64,000 bases of DNA, from NCBI GenBank assembly GCA_963575645.1, contig OY754465.1, positions 28,593,501 through 28,657,500 on the forward strand, written 5' to 3'. Below, piece after piece: positions 1-10,887 of this stretch. The position numbers and the translations under genes were made by a program. Each line of letters opens with the position of its first letter. The stretch's first letter is position 1. The notes beneath the pieces were generated by a model. It did not search any database. It was not told the origin of the DNA and saw nothing but the letters and a program-made list of their open reading frames with translations. Origin of the DNA: Xanthostigma xanthostigma (Eukaryota; Arthropoda; Insecta; Raphidioptera; Raphidiidae).

Positions 1-333
1 CGCGGTCGGTTGTCTTTGTTTGCCGTACATGGAAATTAGAAGCAAACGTATGTCTTGTCTTAACATGAAAACAGCTGCATTTCTAACGTTTAATTCAATT
101 TTTTGACATTAGTATATTGTGAAATGCAAAGCCTTCTAAGTTAAGTATTGGAATAACTAATTATTATTAGAACATAATACTTTGTAAGTTGCAAACGTCA
201 CTTTTGACATTTCTTATCATTCCGACACCAAGGATAAGCGGATTGAAACCAAATTTTGGGAGGTTTAGGTTATGTATTACGGAATACGTTATCACGTAAA
301 ACTATCGTCCGTAAACCGACTTTACAGACAACC
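1..333 (+). repeat. Repeat family F1, copy A (cut by window start)
   Basis: This sequence recurs at 16060-17013 (+), 46846-47502 (-) and 60098-61076 (-), with shortened relatives at 43721-43900 and 54286-54517. It runs from a GTCTTTGTTTGCCGTACATG block to the terminus reading ACGTTATCACGTAAAACT and CTTTACAGACAACCAA. Complete copies begin with GACGTGATAACGTC, so the ends carry short inverted GTGATAACGT blocks. No coding sequence is seen, and it looks like a non-autonomous DNA element of unknown superfamily. This copy lacks the minisatellite units found in copies B and C. Confidence 0.75.
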
Positions 334-355
334 AATTTTTTATCCCGATTCTGAC

Positions 356-465
356 GAAGTTCAAATCCGGACCGAAACATTAATGTATTGAATTATTATT
401 ACTTATATATTTTTGTTAATAATAACTGTCTGAAAAATTGGTCGACAATTTTATTTATTGAAGAG
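356..465 (+). repeat. Penelope-like/hammerhead-like repeat arm
   Basis: It contains the box pair CTGACGA ... CCGAAAC followed by TTAATGTATTGAATT and ends with GTCTGAAAAATTGGTCGA. The same ~110-bp module recurs at 45378-45478 (+), 54131-54256 (-) and 63333-63455 (+). The CTGANGA...GAAAC pair is the conserved core pattern of hammerhead ribozymes reported in Penelope-like retroelements. That family assignment is inference, because no reverse transcriptase of that type is present. Confidence 0.4.
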
Positions 466-607
466 TTCTAATAGAATAGAATAGAATAGAATAGATATAT
501 ATTTTGTCAGTCGAGATATACAAAATCTGTTTGACACGTCAACAAAATATTAAACATTATAAATTACAACGTATAAATTACACGATATAAAATATTACAG
601 AATAAAA

Positions 608-907
608 TTATTGGCAACATAAAAATTCATCTACGCTGTAAAAGACCCGTTCTAATAAAAATGTTTTTACATTCCTTTTAAAAATGGAATATGTATTATT
701 TTTACACCTTTCAGGTAGTCTATTGTATACATAAGCTGCGTAATTTTCTGGGCAATACTTAAAAACGTCTTTCGTCGCTAGGGGAATTTTAATAGATTTT
801 TTTCTTCGAGTATTATGACCATGTCCATCCTCTGCCAAGGCATAGTTTGCCATATTTTTGTGAGCGTAAAGCAACAAGCAAAAGATATAAATGCATGGAA
901 CTGTCAT
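608..907 (-). pseudogene. C-terminal part of the same LINE ORF2, shifted frame
   Basis: The frame contains the C-terminal signature GHGHNTRRK and a following NRLPERCKN stretch typical of the end of Jockey/CR1-type ORF2 proteins. It overlaps the last codons of the RT frame in a different phase. The simplest reading is one indel in the homopolymer near 908-918 that split a single ORF. It is not an independent gene. Confidence 0.75.
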
Positions 908-2282
908 GATTTTTTTTTTCGAGAAAAATAGCCCTACAAGATTGGTTTCTTTTCAGTTTGAACATTGCGCGTACTATACTCTTTTGCTTGATGAAAACAC
1001 TCACAAAAGAGGCATTATGACCCCAAGCTGCAATACCATACCTTAACACAGGATAGACATGGCCATAATAAATTGTTTTTACTATGTCTGGACTCGCTAA
1101 AACATTGGCCCTTTTCATCACGTACACAAACTTTGACAAGCTTTTACATAAATTACAGATGTGCTGATCCCATTTTAAATTGTTTTGTAAAAATATGCCC
1201 AGAAATTTACTCACCTCAGTCTCTTTTATTTTTATATTATTGACTACAATATCTATGTTATAGTCTATCCTGGACTGAACATTCCTGAAAAACATTAATT
1301 TAGTTTTATTTTCATTAAGCACAAGTTTGTTAAATAGACACCATTCTCTTATTTCACTTAATGCTAAAGCTGTTTTTATTTTGAGTTGTTCGATACTAGA
1401 TGTTGCAGTTATGATATTGGTGTCATCAGCATATATTATTATTTCCGAAGCAGATTTAATATTCTGAGGTAGATCATTTATATATAAGAGAAATAATATC
1501 GGACCTAACACGGACCCTTGAGGAACTCCAGTATTAATTTGACGAGAGTCTGAAAATTCACCATTAACGAACACCCGCTGAGATCTGTTTTTCAAGAATG
1601 TTGCAATCCAGGATAGACTGTTCCCACGAAAACCTATCAGTTCTAATTTAGAGAGAAGTAACGCATGATCAACAAGATCGAAGGCCTTTGAAAAATCGCA
1701 AAAAATTGCTGATACATACTTTTTTTCGTTCAGATTTTTAGATACTAAGTTTATGAATTGATATGTTGCCGTTTCTGTTGATTTAGACTGACAAAAACCA
1801 TGCTGTGATTTATTAATAATGTTGTTCTTATCTAAAAATGATTGGATTCTATATAAAAAAGAATATTCTAAAATTTTAGAAAATGTTGACAGTACTGAAA
1901 CAGGTCTGTAATTAGAAATCATTGATTTATCACCATTTTTAAACAGAGGAGTAACTTTAGATTCTTTTAAGATATCAGGGAATTTACCACTAGAAAAGGA
2001 CAAATTAATTAGATAAAGTAAAGGCGGCATAATTAAATAATATGTTTTTTTCAATAACATACTGCTAATTTCATCTGTTCCACAAGAGTTGGAATTTTTT
2101 ATTTTAGAGATTATCAGATGTAATTCATGTTCAGTTATTGGTGAAAGGAACACAGTGCCCAAGACCTCATTTGTATTATTATTATTATTACTAGTAATGT
2201 TAATGTTATTATTCATTAAGTTGGCTGCCCCTGATATATTTTTTATAGAGTCAACGAAATAATTGTTGAACAGATTACTCAC
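813..2282 (-). pseudogene. Reverse transcriptase domain of non-LTR retrotransposon ORF2 (truncated)
   Basis: The 489-codon open frame shows the ordered RT motifs: NYRPVSVLSTFSKILE, the KSTETA region, FCDFSKAFD (motif A), NTGVPQGSVLGPILF (motif B), YADDTN (catalytic motif C) and a KFLG block. This enzyme copies element RNA at a nicked target. The N-terminal endonuclease domain is absent and the frame simply begins inside ORF2. At its 3' end the reading frame is lost near an A10 run (plus-strand T run at about 908-918), after which the C-terminus continues in another frame at 608-907. It is not functional as it stands. Confidence 0.9.
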
Positions 2283-3054
2283 TACATCCGGACGCTAATC
2301 AAAGATTTGAATTTAAATTTTGTCTATAAAGCGTTTTTTGCTTGAAGTTTAAAACCCACAGGTTTTGAGATATTTTAGGAAAACTGAGAAAGACGACATT
2401 TAAAACTTAAAGCATTTGTCTAGGCAATGTTTCTGATAACGTTGACTGTTTTTGAGATATTTGTTATGTTGAATAAAAACATGTGTTTATCTTGAGTATA
2501 AATTTGCACACAGCGGATGCAGCTCACCTAGCAGGAGAGGGAAAACTTAGTTATGTTCATTTCAGACCTTAAAATTGTTCAAATTTTCCCTAATTAATTC
2601 CGAATTAAACTTATATTACTCCCCAAACACTGACTGATAGCCACTATTTCAAAATTAAAAAAAAAATAAATAATTACAATTTTTTATATAACGTCAGCAT
2701 GATTTTTGTCTGTATACATTTCGCAGAACCCATCAATAATTTTATCATTATTATTTTGCATGTGTTAATTTTGCCTTAAAATTAAATTGAACAAAGGAAT
2801 ATTGAAATATTCCATTTCTAACAAGTATTTTGTCAATTTATTTGAGTACTACATCTAGTATAAAATATAAATAAAAAGCGTAAAATAACTCACAAGGGAC
2901 AACGCAAGGTTCTTTTAAATTAAAGTAAGTAATAACTAATAGATCAGAGTCACAAAACAGTGGTAATAGATTATTATCTATACTTATCACAAACAATTTT
3001 TATTATAAAACAGAGCAATTTGCATTTAAATTTTTTAGTTTATAATATTATAAA
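2283..3054. other. AT-rich gap upstream of ZAD gene 1
   Basis: There is no coding sequence or recognisable repeat between the truncated LINE and the first ATG of the zinc-finger gene. It must hold the promoter and 5' leader of that gene, but I cannot point to a convincing core promoter. Confidence 0.5.
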
Positions 3055-3165
3055 ATGGTAGATAGAAGTATATGTCGTGTATGTTTGTCATCAGATGTGA
3101 CGTTATTTTCAATATTCAAGACTGACGGTATTGTAATAAAAATTAGAGAGTGTGCTTCAGTAGAG
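3055..3165 (+). CDS. ZAD gene 1, exon 1
   Basis: It encodes residues 1-37, including the first ZAD cysteine pair (CRVC). It ends GTAGAG followed by donor GTAAAT, and the intron is phase 0 and 97 bp long. It was too short to stand out as an ORF and was found by the CxxC motif and splice site. Confidence 0.88.
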
Positions 3166-5080
3166 GTAAATTTGTTTTTATTCATATTTATAATTAAGAA
3201 CAATATATGATTAAAAAAAGTTTCAGAAATAACATTTGCCTGATACATTTGATTTTTATTAGATTAATGTCGGAGATGCCCTTCCATCAACAATATGCTC
3301 AACTTGTTTAACTAAAGTAAATGATTTATATGACTTTAGAACTCTTATTAGACATTCTGATAATGTTTTAAAAAATCAGTTGCTGTCAAATCAGTATGAA
3401 TTAAAAACAGAAAAAAATGAAGACATCAAAAAGGAAGATAATTATTCAGATTATAATATAGCAAGTTTTTGTTCACCGTATATTCAAAATGCAGAATCAG
3501 AATCTGAATTTAGTAAGCCCGTTGAAGGTTCAATGTCGGATAATAGTGACGACTATGCCAGATCAAAACAAAGAACCTATAAAACGCGAATATGTAAAAA
3601 ATCAGGTAAAACTAATAAAATTAAAACTATAAAACCGAAAAGAAAAAGAGCTGTTAAAAGACGACTACGAAACAAAAAATCAGATCAAATTCTGCAATCT
3701 GTTGATAAAAACGAGTACATAGAGACAAAAGATAATGAACAAACATCAGATGAAATAGATCACAGTGGTGACGAGAATAAGTCGCAAAATGTTCAACATA
3801 GAAGAACAAAAAAGACATTGTCTAAAGGTTCGCGAACACACAATAAAGGTTTAAAATGTGAGGACTGCGGTGAAGTTTTTGCATCGATGTCTGCACTAAA
3901 ATGTCACGGAAGAATCCATGGAAAAGGCTCGTATTTATGTGCTACCTGTGGCAGATCATTTCCATATCCATCGGAGTTAAGAATACATCAAAGGGTTCAT
4001 GAAAACAAAAAATCGTTTATTTGTGAGCAGTGTGGAAAAGGTTTCAATCATAAATCAAATTTAACCGCTCATAGAAAAATTCACACTGGTCTACGACCAC
4101 ATATTTGCCACATATGCAATAAAGGCTTTACACAGTATCCAGATTTAAAAAGACACATCAAAAGACACTTAGGTATATATACATCTTTTTATATATATTT
4201 TTTTGTGTTAATAAATAAAAACGACTCTTCGGAATTTTATTCCAACGTTAGGGCCGCCGTTCACACAACTTTTTGTATAATATAGGACTTGTATGGGGAT
4301 ATGTGTTTTCCATACGTCCTCGTATACTGTCAATGCAAACGCTTCCCAAAGGTCGCTTATATGGATTATTTTAAAATGGCCTCCGCGTCCAGATAAAATT
4401 CCAATAGGTCTAGCGAATCGTTTTTAGCGCAACACAAATTCCCGCGCGCCCAATTTTAGACCAGAGTTACATGCATTTATTTTTACGTTGTATCTAGTAT
4501 TCTATTTGATAATAATATTATATTACTTGAAGAATGCTTTTTATACAGTAATTTGAAATACCAAGGTATGCAATTAGTAATTAATATACTTTTTATCAAC
4601 AGTTTGTTCACCTCTGCTTGGGCCTTTTGGAAATTTTGAAACTCTCAAGTTGTAATAATTATAAATGATCTAGTAATTTATGTTATTTTTGCAGAGATTA
4701 AAAACTACAAGTGCACTTACTGTGATAAGGCCTTTGTTACAAAGCCGATGTTAACTAAACATATTAGAAGTCATACGGGTGAGAAACCATATGGCTGTGA
4801 ATATTGTGGACGCCGTTTTGCAGACAAATGGAATCAAACACAACACGTTCGACTACACACAGATGAAAAACCTTATAGTTGTCGACATTGTCCTATGAGT
4901 TTTGCTACTACATTGAAATTAAAAATACATGTCACAAAAACACATCCTGACACAATTTCAGATGAAAATAAAGTCAAAGGTCATAAATCTACTAGTATTA
5001 GTGTTGTTAACAGTGAAATGGAAAATAATACAAAACCGTTTTGTAAACCGGAATATGATTCAGTACAACCAGTATTGTAA
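3055..5080 (+). CDS. ZAD-C2H2 zinc-finger protein, complete 3-exon gene
   Basis: This is a probable sequence-specific DNA-binding nuclear protein. Exons 3055-3165, 3263-4172 and 4695-5080 join to 1,407 nt (468 aa plus TAA). The N-terminus is a zinc-finger-associated domain (ZAD), an arthropod-expanded protein-interaction module, with its four zinc cysteines at C7, C10, C49 and C52. A basic/acidic linker (residues ~77-235, with KPKRKRAVKRRLRNKK as a likely nuclear-localisation signal) follows. Seven C2H2 fingers (from ~236, e.g. CEQCGKGF...HRKIH) then include one TGEKP linker. All introns are GT-AG. The stop TAA lies within TTGTAAGT, which could also be a donor site, so a longer isoform is possible. 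The ATG was chosen because it starts directly before the ZAD. The target DNA is unknown. Confidence 0.9.
3263..4172 (+). CDS. ZAD gene 1, exon 2
   Basis: It follows acceptor TTTTTATTAG. It starts INVGDALPSTICSTC, the second ZAD half, and carries the charged linker and fingers 1-4. It ends in phase 1 at CACTTAG before donor GTATAT. Reading past the donor gives a low-complexity run without zinc-finger character, which supports the splice. Confidence 0.88.
4695..5080 (+). CDS. ZAD gene 1, exon 3
   Basis: It follows acceptor TTTTTGCAG after a 522-bp intron. The split codon G|AG restores frame and opens directly onto finger 5 (CTYCDKAF...HIRSH), then fingers 6 and 7 and a ~50-residue tail. The stop TAA ends at 5080. 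Confidence 0.88.
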
Positions 5081-5281
5081 GTTTATTTATTACGTAATGT
5101 TAAGAGTCCGTTTGCCGATCTCAGAGGGGAAACTATGCGGCGTGTGGTGAGGAAACATTTTGAAACATTCCATTCATAATAGTACAACAAATATATTGTG
5201 GTCTATGAGAATTGAATGCTCTCTCTCTATCTTTCACACATGTGAGAAGGTTTGACAAAGAGAACCAAATTATCATATGTC

Positions 5282-5690
5282 TATGGGCTATGTGCACGGA
5301 GGCGCAGTTATAAATTTTTCAATGCGAGCGTTTGTGGTGAGCACTAGGGGAATTAGTGAAAGTAGTTATAATTTTATAAAGTTTTTTAATTACAAAGAAA
5401 ACATAGGAAAACTAAGCGATCTGGAATTGCTTGTTGTGTTCCAGGCTGTTGCGCTGATGGCGATTTAAGTAAAATAAAGACCACTGGCGCCCTGATTTGA
5501 CGTTCCGCTGTCAGTGTAAACAAATTGACATCAGTTTTCCTTATTACATTTTTTTTTTGACACATCATGGCCAACTAAAGTTTTCGACTTATCACCATAG
5601 AAACATGTCGCGATTTTCATAAAAAATTAGTTCAATAATTCTCTATTACCCACTAGCGGCGCTAATAGGCTTCGTGCACACAGCCTATAC
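5282..5690. mobile_element. Possible small TIR element
   Basis: The ends are imperfect inverted copies: TATGGGCTATGTGCACGGAG on the left matches the reverse complement of CTTCGTGCACACAGCCTATA on the right. The interior has no coding signal. No clear target-site duplication was seen, so the boundaries are tentative. Confidence 0.4.
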
Positions 5691-5988
5691 TGTTGGATTT
5701 TTAAAAGAAGACCGGTCTGTGGTATGTAGTCCTATGACCTTATTGCAGAAGAGCGCACAAGTATTTTATATTAGTAAAAGGTAATGATCCTGGAACCGCT
5801 TCTATGCAATAAGGGAGTCCAGTCGACCAATAGTGTAACAATTGTCGTACCGCGATAATTGTACTCTTGCCACAGCTGTACGACTATACAGCGACACTTG
5901 CTAACAGTACAAAAAAATCATACACCAGACAGTACATAGGTGTGCGTTCACGGACTAAGTTGAGGGGTGTTGTCTGAATATCATCAAA

Positions 5989-6147
5989 ATGGAAAGTAAA
6001 AAGGGAAAAACAGTTAGAAGTGGCGCTAGGGAGCTCATAGCGAATGTAATTAAAATGTGCGAGTTAGAGGCTCAAAATAATGCCTTAAAATTTAAAGCTA
6101 TACATTGTTTGCATGCCTTGCTATGCGCCGCCTATGAATTCCGATAA
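5989..6147 (+). pseudogene. N-terminal scrap of a TE-associated protein (52 codons)
   Basis: The short open frame starts MESKKGKTVRSGARELIANV and continues with a charged helical stretch (KMCELEAQN) before a stop. From memory, this 'KGK.v.s..R..I.nV..f...E' pattern starts many insect TE-encoded proteins with an N-terminal helix-turn-helix. That family identity is inference. The frame breaks after about 40 relevant residues and nothing downstream continues it, so it is probably a broken copy. Confidence 0.45.
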
Positions 6148-6598
6148 TTTGGGAACACATCAACGACTTCTTGCCCTTTCCCCACCGGTCTTCTTTCGCC
6201 GATCGCACAGTACTAGAGTGATATACATACTATTACATATTTTGTTGGTACACAGTGCATACACATAGTATACACCAGGTATCAAATAGGGATGTGCTAT
6301 ATTCATTTTATATACAGAATTACGTAACATTACAACATAAATTATCTGCAATGAAATATTTTACAAAAAATAGAATGATAGTAAATGTCACATAATGAAA
6401 ATTCAGAATTAAAATTATGAACATATGTGTTACAAATTTTTAATTAAAAACATAATGGAAATGTATGGCACGCCGCTTTACTATTTAATCGTAAAATATT
6501 TTTACAAAATATATAATAATATTTAACACTTTTAATTTCAGATATTATTTTGAGTGATTTTCTTTATATACTGACATAATAATATGTAATAAAAAAAA

Positions 6599-6945
6599 CA
6601 AAATTAAAAATTTTGAAAGAACAAAATCCCCCGACTTAAAACAGGTAAGTAACCAAGGAAAATCCGTCGGGCGCTGCCATTCGTTGCCCTGAAATGATCT
6701 AAAATCCTGCAATTTTGGAGCATGTGGCTGATTGAAATCACGTTTGATACGTAATTAACTATAGTCTAATTTAAATTGGCCTATTCTTAATTCAGGGCAG
6801 CAAATGGCAGCCCTCGACGGATTTTCCTTGGTTACTTACCTGTTTTAAGTCGGGGGATTTTATAATTTTATTTAATTCTTTTTCTGTTACCTACACTTAA
6901 TTCCGTCGTGGGTTCTTTCAAAATTTTTAATTTTGTGTTTTTTTT
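6599..6945. mobile_element. Nested inverted-repeat MITE
   Basis: The left arm contains CCCCCGACTTAAAACAGGTA then CCAAGGAAAATCCGTCGGG. The right arm holds the exact inverse, interrupted by ~47 extra bases (TTTTATTTAATTC...) before the outer AGAACCC-type end. It lies within the larger 6464-7733 element and so inserted later. Confidence 0.75.
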
Positions 6946-7079
6946 TTAATTTTAAACTTTTTAGAGATTTTGTAAATGTGTCTTTGGGTGGTCTTGCCGA
7001 ACTAGCGTAAGTAGTGTAGCTATATCTAGCTGTCGAATTGCGTTATGTGCGAGAGTGCTCTTAACTATGTTTTTAATAA

Positions 7080-7225
7080 ATGTGCAAGTGTATTGCTGTA
7101 AAATTCACTACTAACGGACGCTTATTAGATCTGTTCGTGCGTAGCACTTTTGTTATGGTTTTTAGATGTTCATGTATTGCTGTAAAATTCACTACTAACG
7201 GACGCTCGCTAGATCTGTTCGTGCA
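7080..7225 (+). repeat. Tandem duplication, ~88-bp period
   Basis: The block TATTGCTGTAAAATTCACTA / CTAACGGACGCT / AGATCTGTTCGTGC occurs twice in direct orientation. It produces a spurious repetitive 76-codon open frame. Confidence 0.8.
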
Positions 7226-7829
7226 GCGCTCCCTGGGGCGCCACCATCGTAATATCTATCTAAGAAAACAGAAAACCGCATCTGAATTGATGAAACAGTT
7301 TTCCAGATAAATGGCGACATTTAAGTGCACAAACACACTAACAAACAACCTCTAAGGCTAAACGCATATACCTGCTCTGTTCCGTCGTGGGTAAAAATAG
7401 GTAAAGAAACTTTTACGTCAAACGCTTTTATTGTACAAATGATAATGTACTAAAAACTAGAAAATAAATATGAGTCACCATAGGGGGCTTTGATTAAATA
7501 AAATAAAATCGTGGGGGACATTTAGTAGAAAACGTTCATTTGTTTTAGATTAAAAATCATATTTAGCTTTCGACTGTCTTCTTAATTTTATGTCAGAACA
7601 TAATAATATTGTATTTTTATTGTCAGTATATAAAAAATTTACTCAAATTTTTTTTCAGAAATGAAAACAGTTAAATATTTCTATATATTTTGTAAAAATA
7701 TTTTGCGATTTAATAGTGAAACAGCGTGCCATAGTAAACCGTGAAAAAACGCGATCCTAACGTTACAATTAATTTCGCTGTGTCTGACAAATTTTCTTCT
7801 CTTTCTCTCTTTGTAAAATTAAGTTTTTA

Positions 7830-8095
7830 TAGGACACAAAAAAATAAAATGGCGTCAGATTTCAAAATCGCGGTCATATGAACTTTTGCAAAAATTATTC
7901 TATCCTTCTGAAAATTCATATTTAAAAGTTTTATGGGACACAAAAAATATAATGGCGGTAGTTTTCAAAATGTCGGCCATATGTACTTTTGTAAAAATTA
8001 TCGGATCCTTTTGAAACTTGATATCTGAGAGGTTTATAGGACACAAAAAAATAAAATGGCGTCAGATTTAGAAATGACGGTCAAATAATAATTTT
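7830..8095 (+). repeat. Imperfect tandem repeat, ~105-118 bp, just over two copies
   Basis: Each unit starts with GGACACAAAAAAATAAAATGG or a close variant, then a GGCGTCAGATTT/GGCGGTAGTTTT block, then TATGAACTTTTGCAAAAATT or a variant. No gene is seen. It probably belongs to an older TE that I cannot name. Confidence 0.7.
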
Positions 8096-8362
8096 TCAAT
8101 TGTTTATATTTTTATAGCTTTGATTCAGTTTTGAGTTTTTTGACAAAATTTCACCAAAACCCTGAAATCAAAAATTTATGTCTGTAATTTGTGATTTCTT
8201 TACTTTATAATCCATGTTATAGTATTAAATTAAAATACATTACAACGAATAACTCAAACGCCATAAAACCATAATATAGTACACTTCACAGCCCTAAATT
8301 TGAACGGCACATATCAGCAGTCTTAGTGATTTCAAAAACACCCGTTCTTTCCGTAATGACTG

Positions 8363-8885
8363 TAGTGATGTGCCGGATATCCGTATCCGCGGATATCCGA
8401 GGGAAAGATCCGTATCCGTTAGTTTTTGGCGGATCTTATATGGATCTTTTACCTTATTAATTTTCAATTCATAGATGAAATTTTATGTATATAGGTGATT
8501 AGGTAATAAATGAAAAACTGTTAAATTCCATTCAGATTATTCTTTATTTTTTAAAATCGTATTTGGCACCTTTATATTGCAAAAACTTATCGCAGTGAAT
8601 ACCATACCAATAGTACATAACTCAAAGGTACTAAAAAACTATCTTTATAATGAGATATTGCACATCGATCTTTGGAAAGAGACAATCTGTTATGAGAGTT
8701 AACTCTTAAAGAAGTCAATAACTTTTTCCCATAACAGATAGTCTCTTTCCAAGGGTCGGTGTGCAATATTTACCGCCGCGTACTCTAGGAAAGTTAAGAT
8801 CCGTATCCGCGGATCTTGAAACCAAATATCCGTATTCAGATCCGTATCCGCGGATATACATTTCTAACGATCCGGCACATCACTA
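8363..8885. mobile_element. hAT-type non-autonomous element with 8-bp TSD
   Basis: The termini are TAGTGATGTGCCGGATATCC and its inverse ATCCGGCACATCACTA. The flanking 8-mers AATGACTG (8355-8362) and AATGACAG (8886-8893) form a target-site duplication with one mismatch, as expected for hAT elements. Sub-terminal GATCCGTATCCGCGGAT blocks repeat in both orientations. A second inner hairpin of ~45-bp arms lies at about 8650-8772. There is no transposase. Confidence 0.85.
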
Positions 8886-8893
8886 AATGACAG

Positions 8894-9873
8894 TACCTGT
8901 CAGTTCGACATATTAAGATATTTTTTCATTGCAGAACTACGGCTCTTCCTATAAACTGGGTCGTAATTTTGAAAAACAGGCTACGGAATATTTTTTTCTA
9001 GTTATATTAAGGATCAATCTAGGACCGTATTCTAACAAATTTTTCATATTTTACTTTGTTAATTAATGGCGAATGCTTTTAAAAGACACTTTTTACGATT
9101 TTTAAAATTTGTTTAAAAAATTTTCTCCTAAAAAAATTTAAAAAGTGGTACAATAGAGACCTGCATTGACCCTTAATCTTCATAAAAATCATTTTTCATA
9201 ATTTTATCTCTTGTTTTACGATCAGATTTATAGGAGGCCGCAGACCACTGTATTGCATTGAGAAAACCAGGGGAAACGGGCTCTTAAGATATAGAGGAAA
9301 GATGCCTATTAAACTTAACAAACATCATACACGATAATTACTGTAGAATATAATTTTACTGTCGTGTTTTCAGTACATGTTGTTCATGTTAAATTTAACA
9401 TATTTTTGTGGGATACAGAGGAAAAACAGCGTTCCCAAAATCTGATTATTAATTTTAAACGATAGGATAATTTCTAGGAGTCATGTAACATATTAAAAAA
9501 AATACAGCCAATTGGGCGACAGGGCCATTCCAACTTAAAAAATATTGACTTTTGACATTATAAATAAAGGAAATGAAATTTCTGCTAACGCGTGGGATAA
9601 CACGGGTAACGGCTAGTATTAAATATTAATACACATACAATATGAAAAGCAAATATCATAATGTTTATTACTCCATTATACACGTCCTTCATGGACATAG
9701 GAATATGTCCATGACGTCCTTGCACCCCTTAGTAGAAATTTTATTTTATTTAATATGGGGACCGTGCGTGAAACATAGAGGCAGCACTACTGCCGAAGTT
9801 GGCGCTCTCTAGTATGTAATTAATGAACTATATGGTATAATTTTATAAAAGTAAATAAAAGTAAACAACGGAA
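8894..9873. other. Intergenic stretch with a Helitron-like 3' end
   Basis: No gene was found. Sequence at about 9480-9616 ends GGGTAACGGCTAG|T and matches 52660-52785 (AATTCCAGCCAAATTGGTGA versus AATACAGCCAATTGGGCGAC, then CATTTGACAT-type blocks). This suggests two copies of one Helitron-like family. The remainder is AT-rich and unassigned. Confidence 0.5.
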
Positions 9874-10016
9874 ATGATTTTAAAAATGGACAAAATAATC
9901 AAGTATGGATTTCTACCTGTTATTAATAATCGTGTACATGTCCAGAATAGTTCAAAAGGCGAAAAATTATATAATTCTGGTCATGTATATGATGTAGTAA
10001 AACATAATTTAAATGG
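9874..10016 (+). CDS. Candidate orphan first exon (unrecognised, possibly TE-derived)
   Basis: The open frame runs from ATG (second in-frame ATG at 9886) through MDKIIKYGFLPVINNRV and YNSGHVYDVVKHNLNG, and stops precisely at a strong donor, ATGG|GTAAGTTG. The GHV.dV phrase resembles uncharacterised proteins found in many insect genomes, often TE-linked. I could not find a following exon. It may be the first exon of a decayed gene or chance. Confidence 0.3.
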
Positions 10017-10191
10017 GTAAGTTGTGATAATCGGCAAACTTGTACCGCAAACAAGTGTGTCTAAAGTATATGATGTGAAAATTACGCTATATATAAAATA
10101 ATTTCTTCTTTATAATACATATAATATTTTGTATAATATTAGTATTTTACTTTGTAATTGACTTATATTTTCGATAACTGAAAAGCGAAGG

Positions 10192-10240
10192 GTGCATTCC
10201 TAAATTCGCTACAGCTACTGTAGCGAATTTAGGAATGCAC
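10192..10240. repeat. Perfect 23-bp palindrome with 3-nt loop
   Basis: GTGCATTCCTAAATTCGCTA plus CAG is followed by CTA and then the exact inverse. Both arms are identical over 23 bp, so the sequence could extrude as a cruciform or fold as RNA. Confidence 0.95.
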
Positions 10241-10374
10241 ACGAACTGTCACTAATTGACATACATGCAATTTTTTTATCCAAAGCCTGCTCATAATATA
10301 CCATTAGTTTTGAATAAATCCTTCCATAAAATGAACATTTTTACCACCAGAGAGCGTAAAAATCACGAAACTCG

Positions 10375-10887
10375 GTCCCCTATCAACTTAACCGACTTCA
10401 ACAAAAAGGAGGAGGTTCTATGTTCGTCTGTATATTTTTTTTTTATTTTTTATTTTTTTTTTATTTATGTTCACCGATTTCTCCGTCAATTATGGACCGA
10501 TTTTCAATTTTTTTTTTATTCGAAACAGTGCACCTCAGAGGTGGTCCCATCGGAATCAAGTCAGGATCTGATGGTGGAATCCGGAGAAATCAAGGGAAAC
10601 TCTCAAATTTCAAAGGCATGCATAATGTTTTTTGTGTATGTTCACCGATTTTTAGTGTTAGATTAACACTAATAAGAGAAAAATAAAATATTTTTAATAA
10701 AAAAATTGAGCCGACTTCACACTAAAAAGTAAAAAAATAATTGCGTATTTCAATGTTTTGTAGTCGGTGTAGTTCTCGGAATAGATTTCATTTTGGCTGA
10801 CACCGACTCCAAATCATTTCAATACGCTATTATTTTTTACTTTTTAGTGTGAAGTCGGTTCAATTTTTTTGTTAAAAATATTTTTTA
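10375..10887. mobile_element. 'CCGACTTC' insect repeat ending in an inverted-repeat MITE
   Basis: It starts AACCGACTTCAACAAAAAGG and then AGGTTCTATGTTCGTCTG, a sequence I know as a common lepidopteran and insect repeat. It finishes with an inverted repeat (10686-10887) whose arms carry GAGCCGACTTCACACTAAAA and its inverse around a TAGTCGGTGTAG...CTGACACCGACT centre. Open frames here are low-complexity and spurious. Confidence 0.65.

Larger units (their letters stand above)
471..2282 (-). mobile_element. 5'-truncated non-LTR retrotransposon (Jockey/CR1-like)
   Basis: The element lies on the minus strand. Its 3' end is marked by a short (TATTC)n tail (plus-strand AGAAT repeats at about 471-495), as many LINEs have. 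It retains the reverse transcriptase and C-terminal part of ORF2 and a ~120-bp 3' UTR. The endonuclease and 5' part are missing, so it is a dead-on-arrival copy. It lies about 0.75 kb upstream of the first ZAD zinc-finger gene, in opposite orientation. Confidence 0.85.
6464..7733. mobile_element. TIR element (~1.27 kb) with a nested MITE
   Basis: About 140 bp at each end are inverted copies. Both termini read TATGGCACGC going inward, and TACAAAATATATA and TATACTGACA blocks also match in inverse orientation. No transposase is visible. The interior is taken up by a nested inverted-repeat element (6599-6945) and a short tandem duplication (7080-7225). Confidence 0.7.

Noticed and set aside
10256-10686. 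Two overlapping 88-136 codon open frames
   Set aside because: They are long Phe/Tyr runs translated from T-rich repeat sequence.
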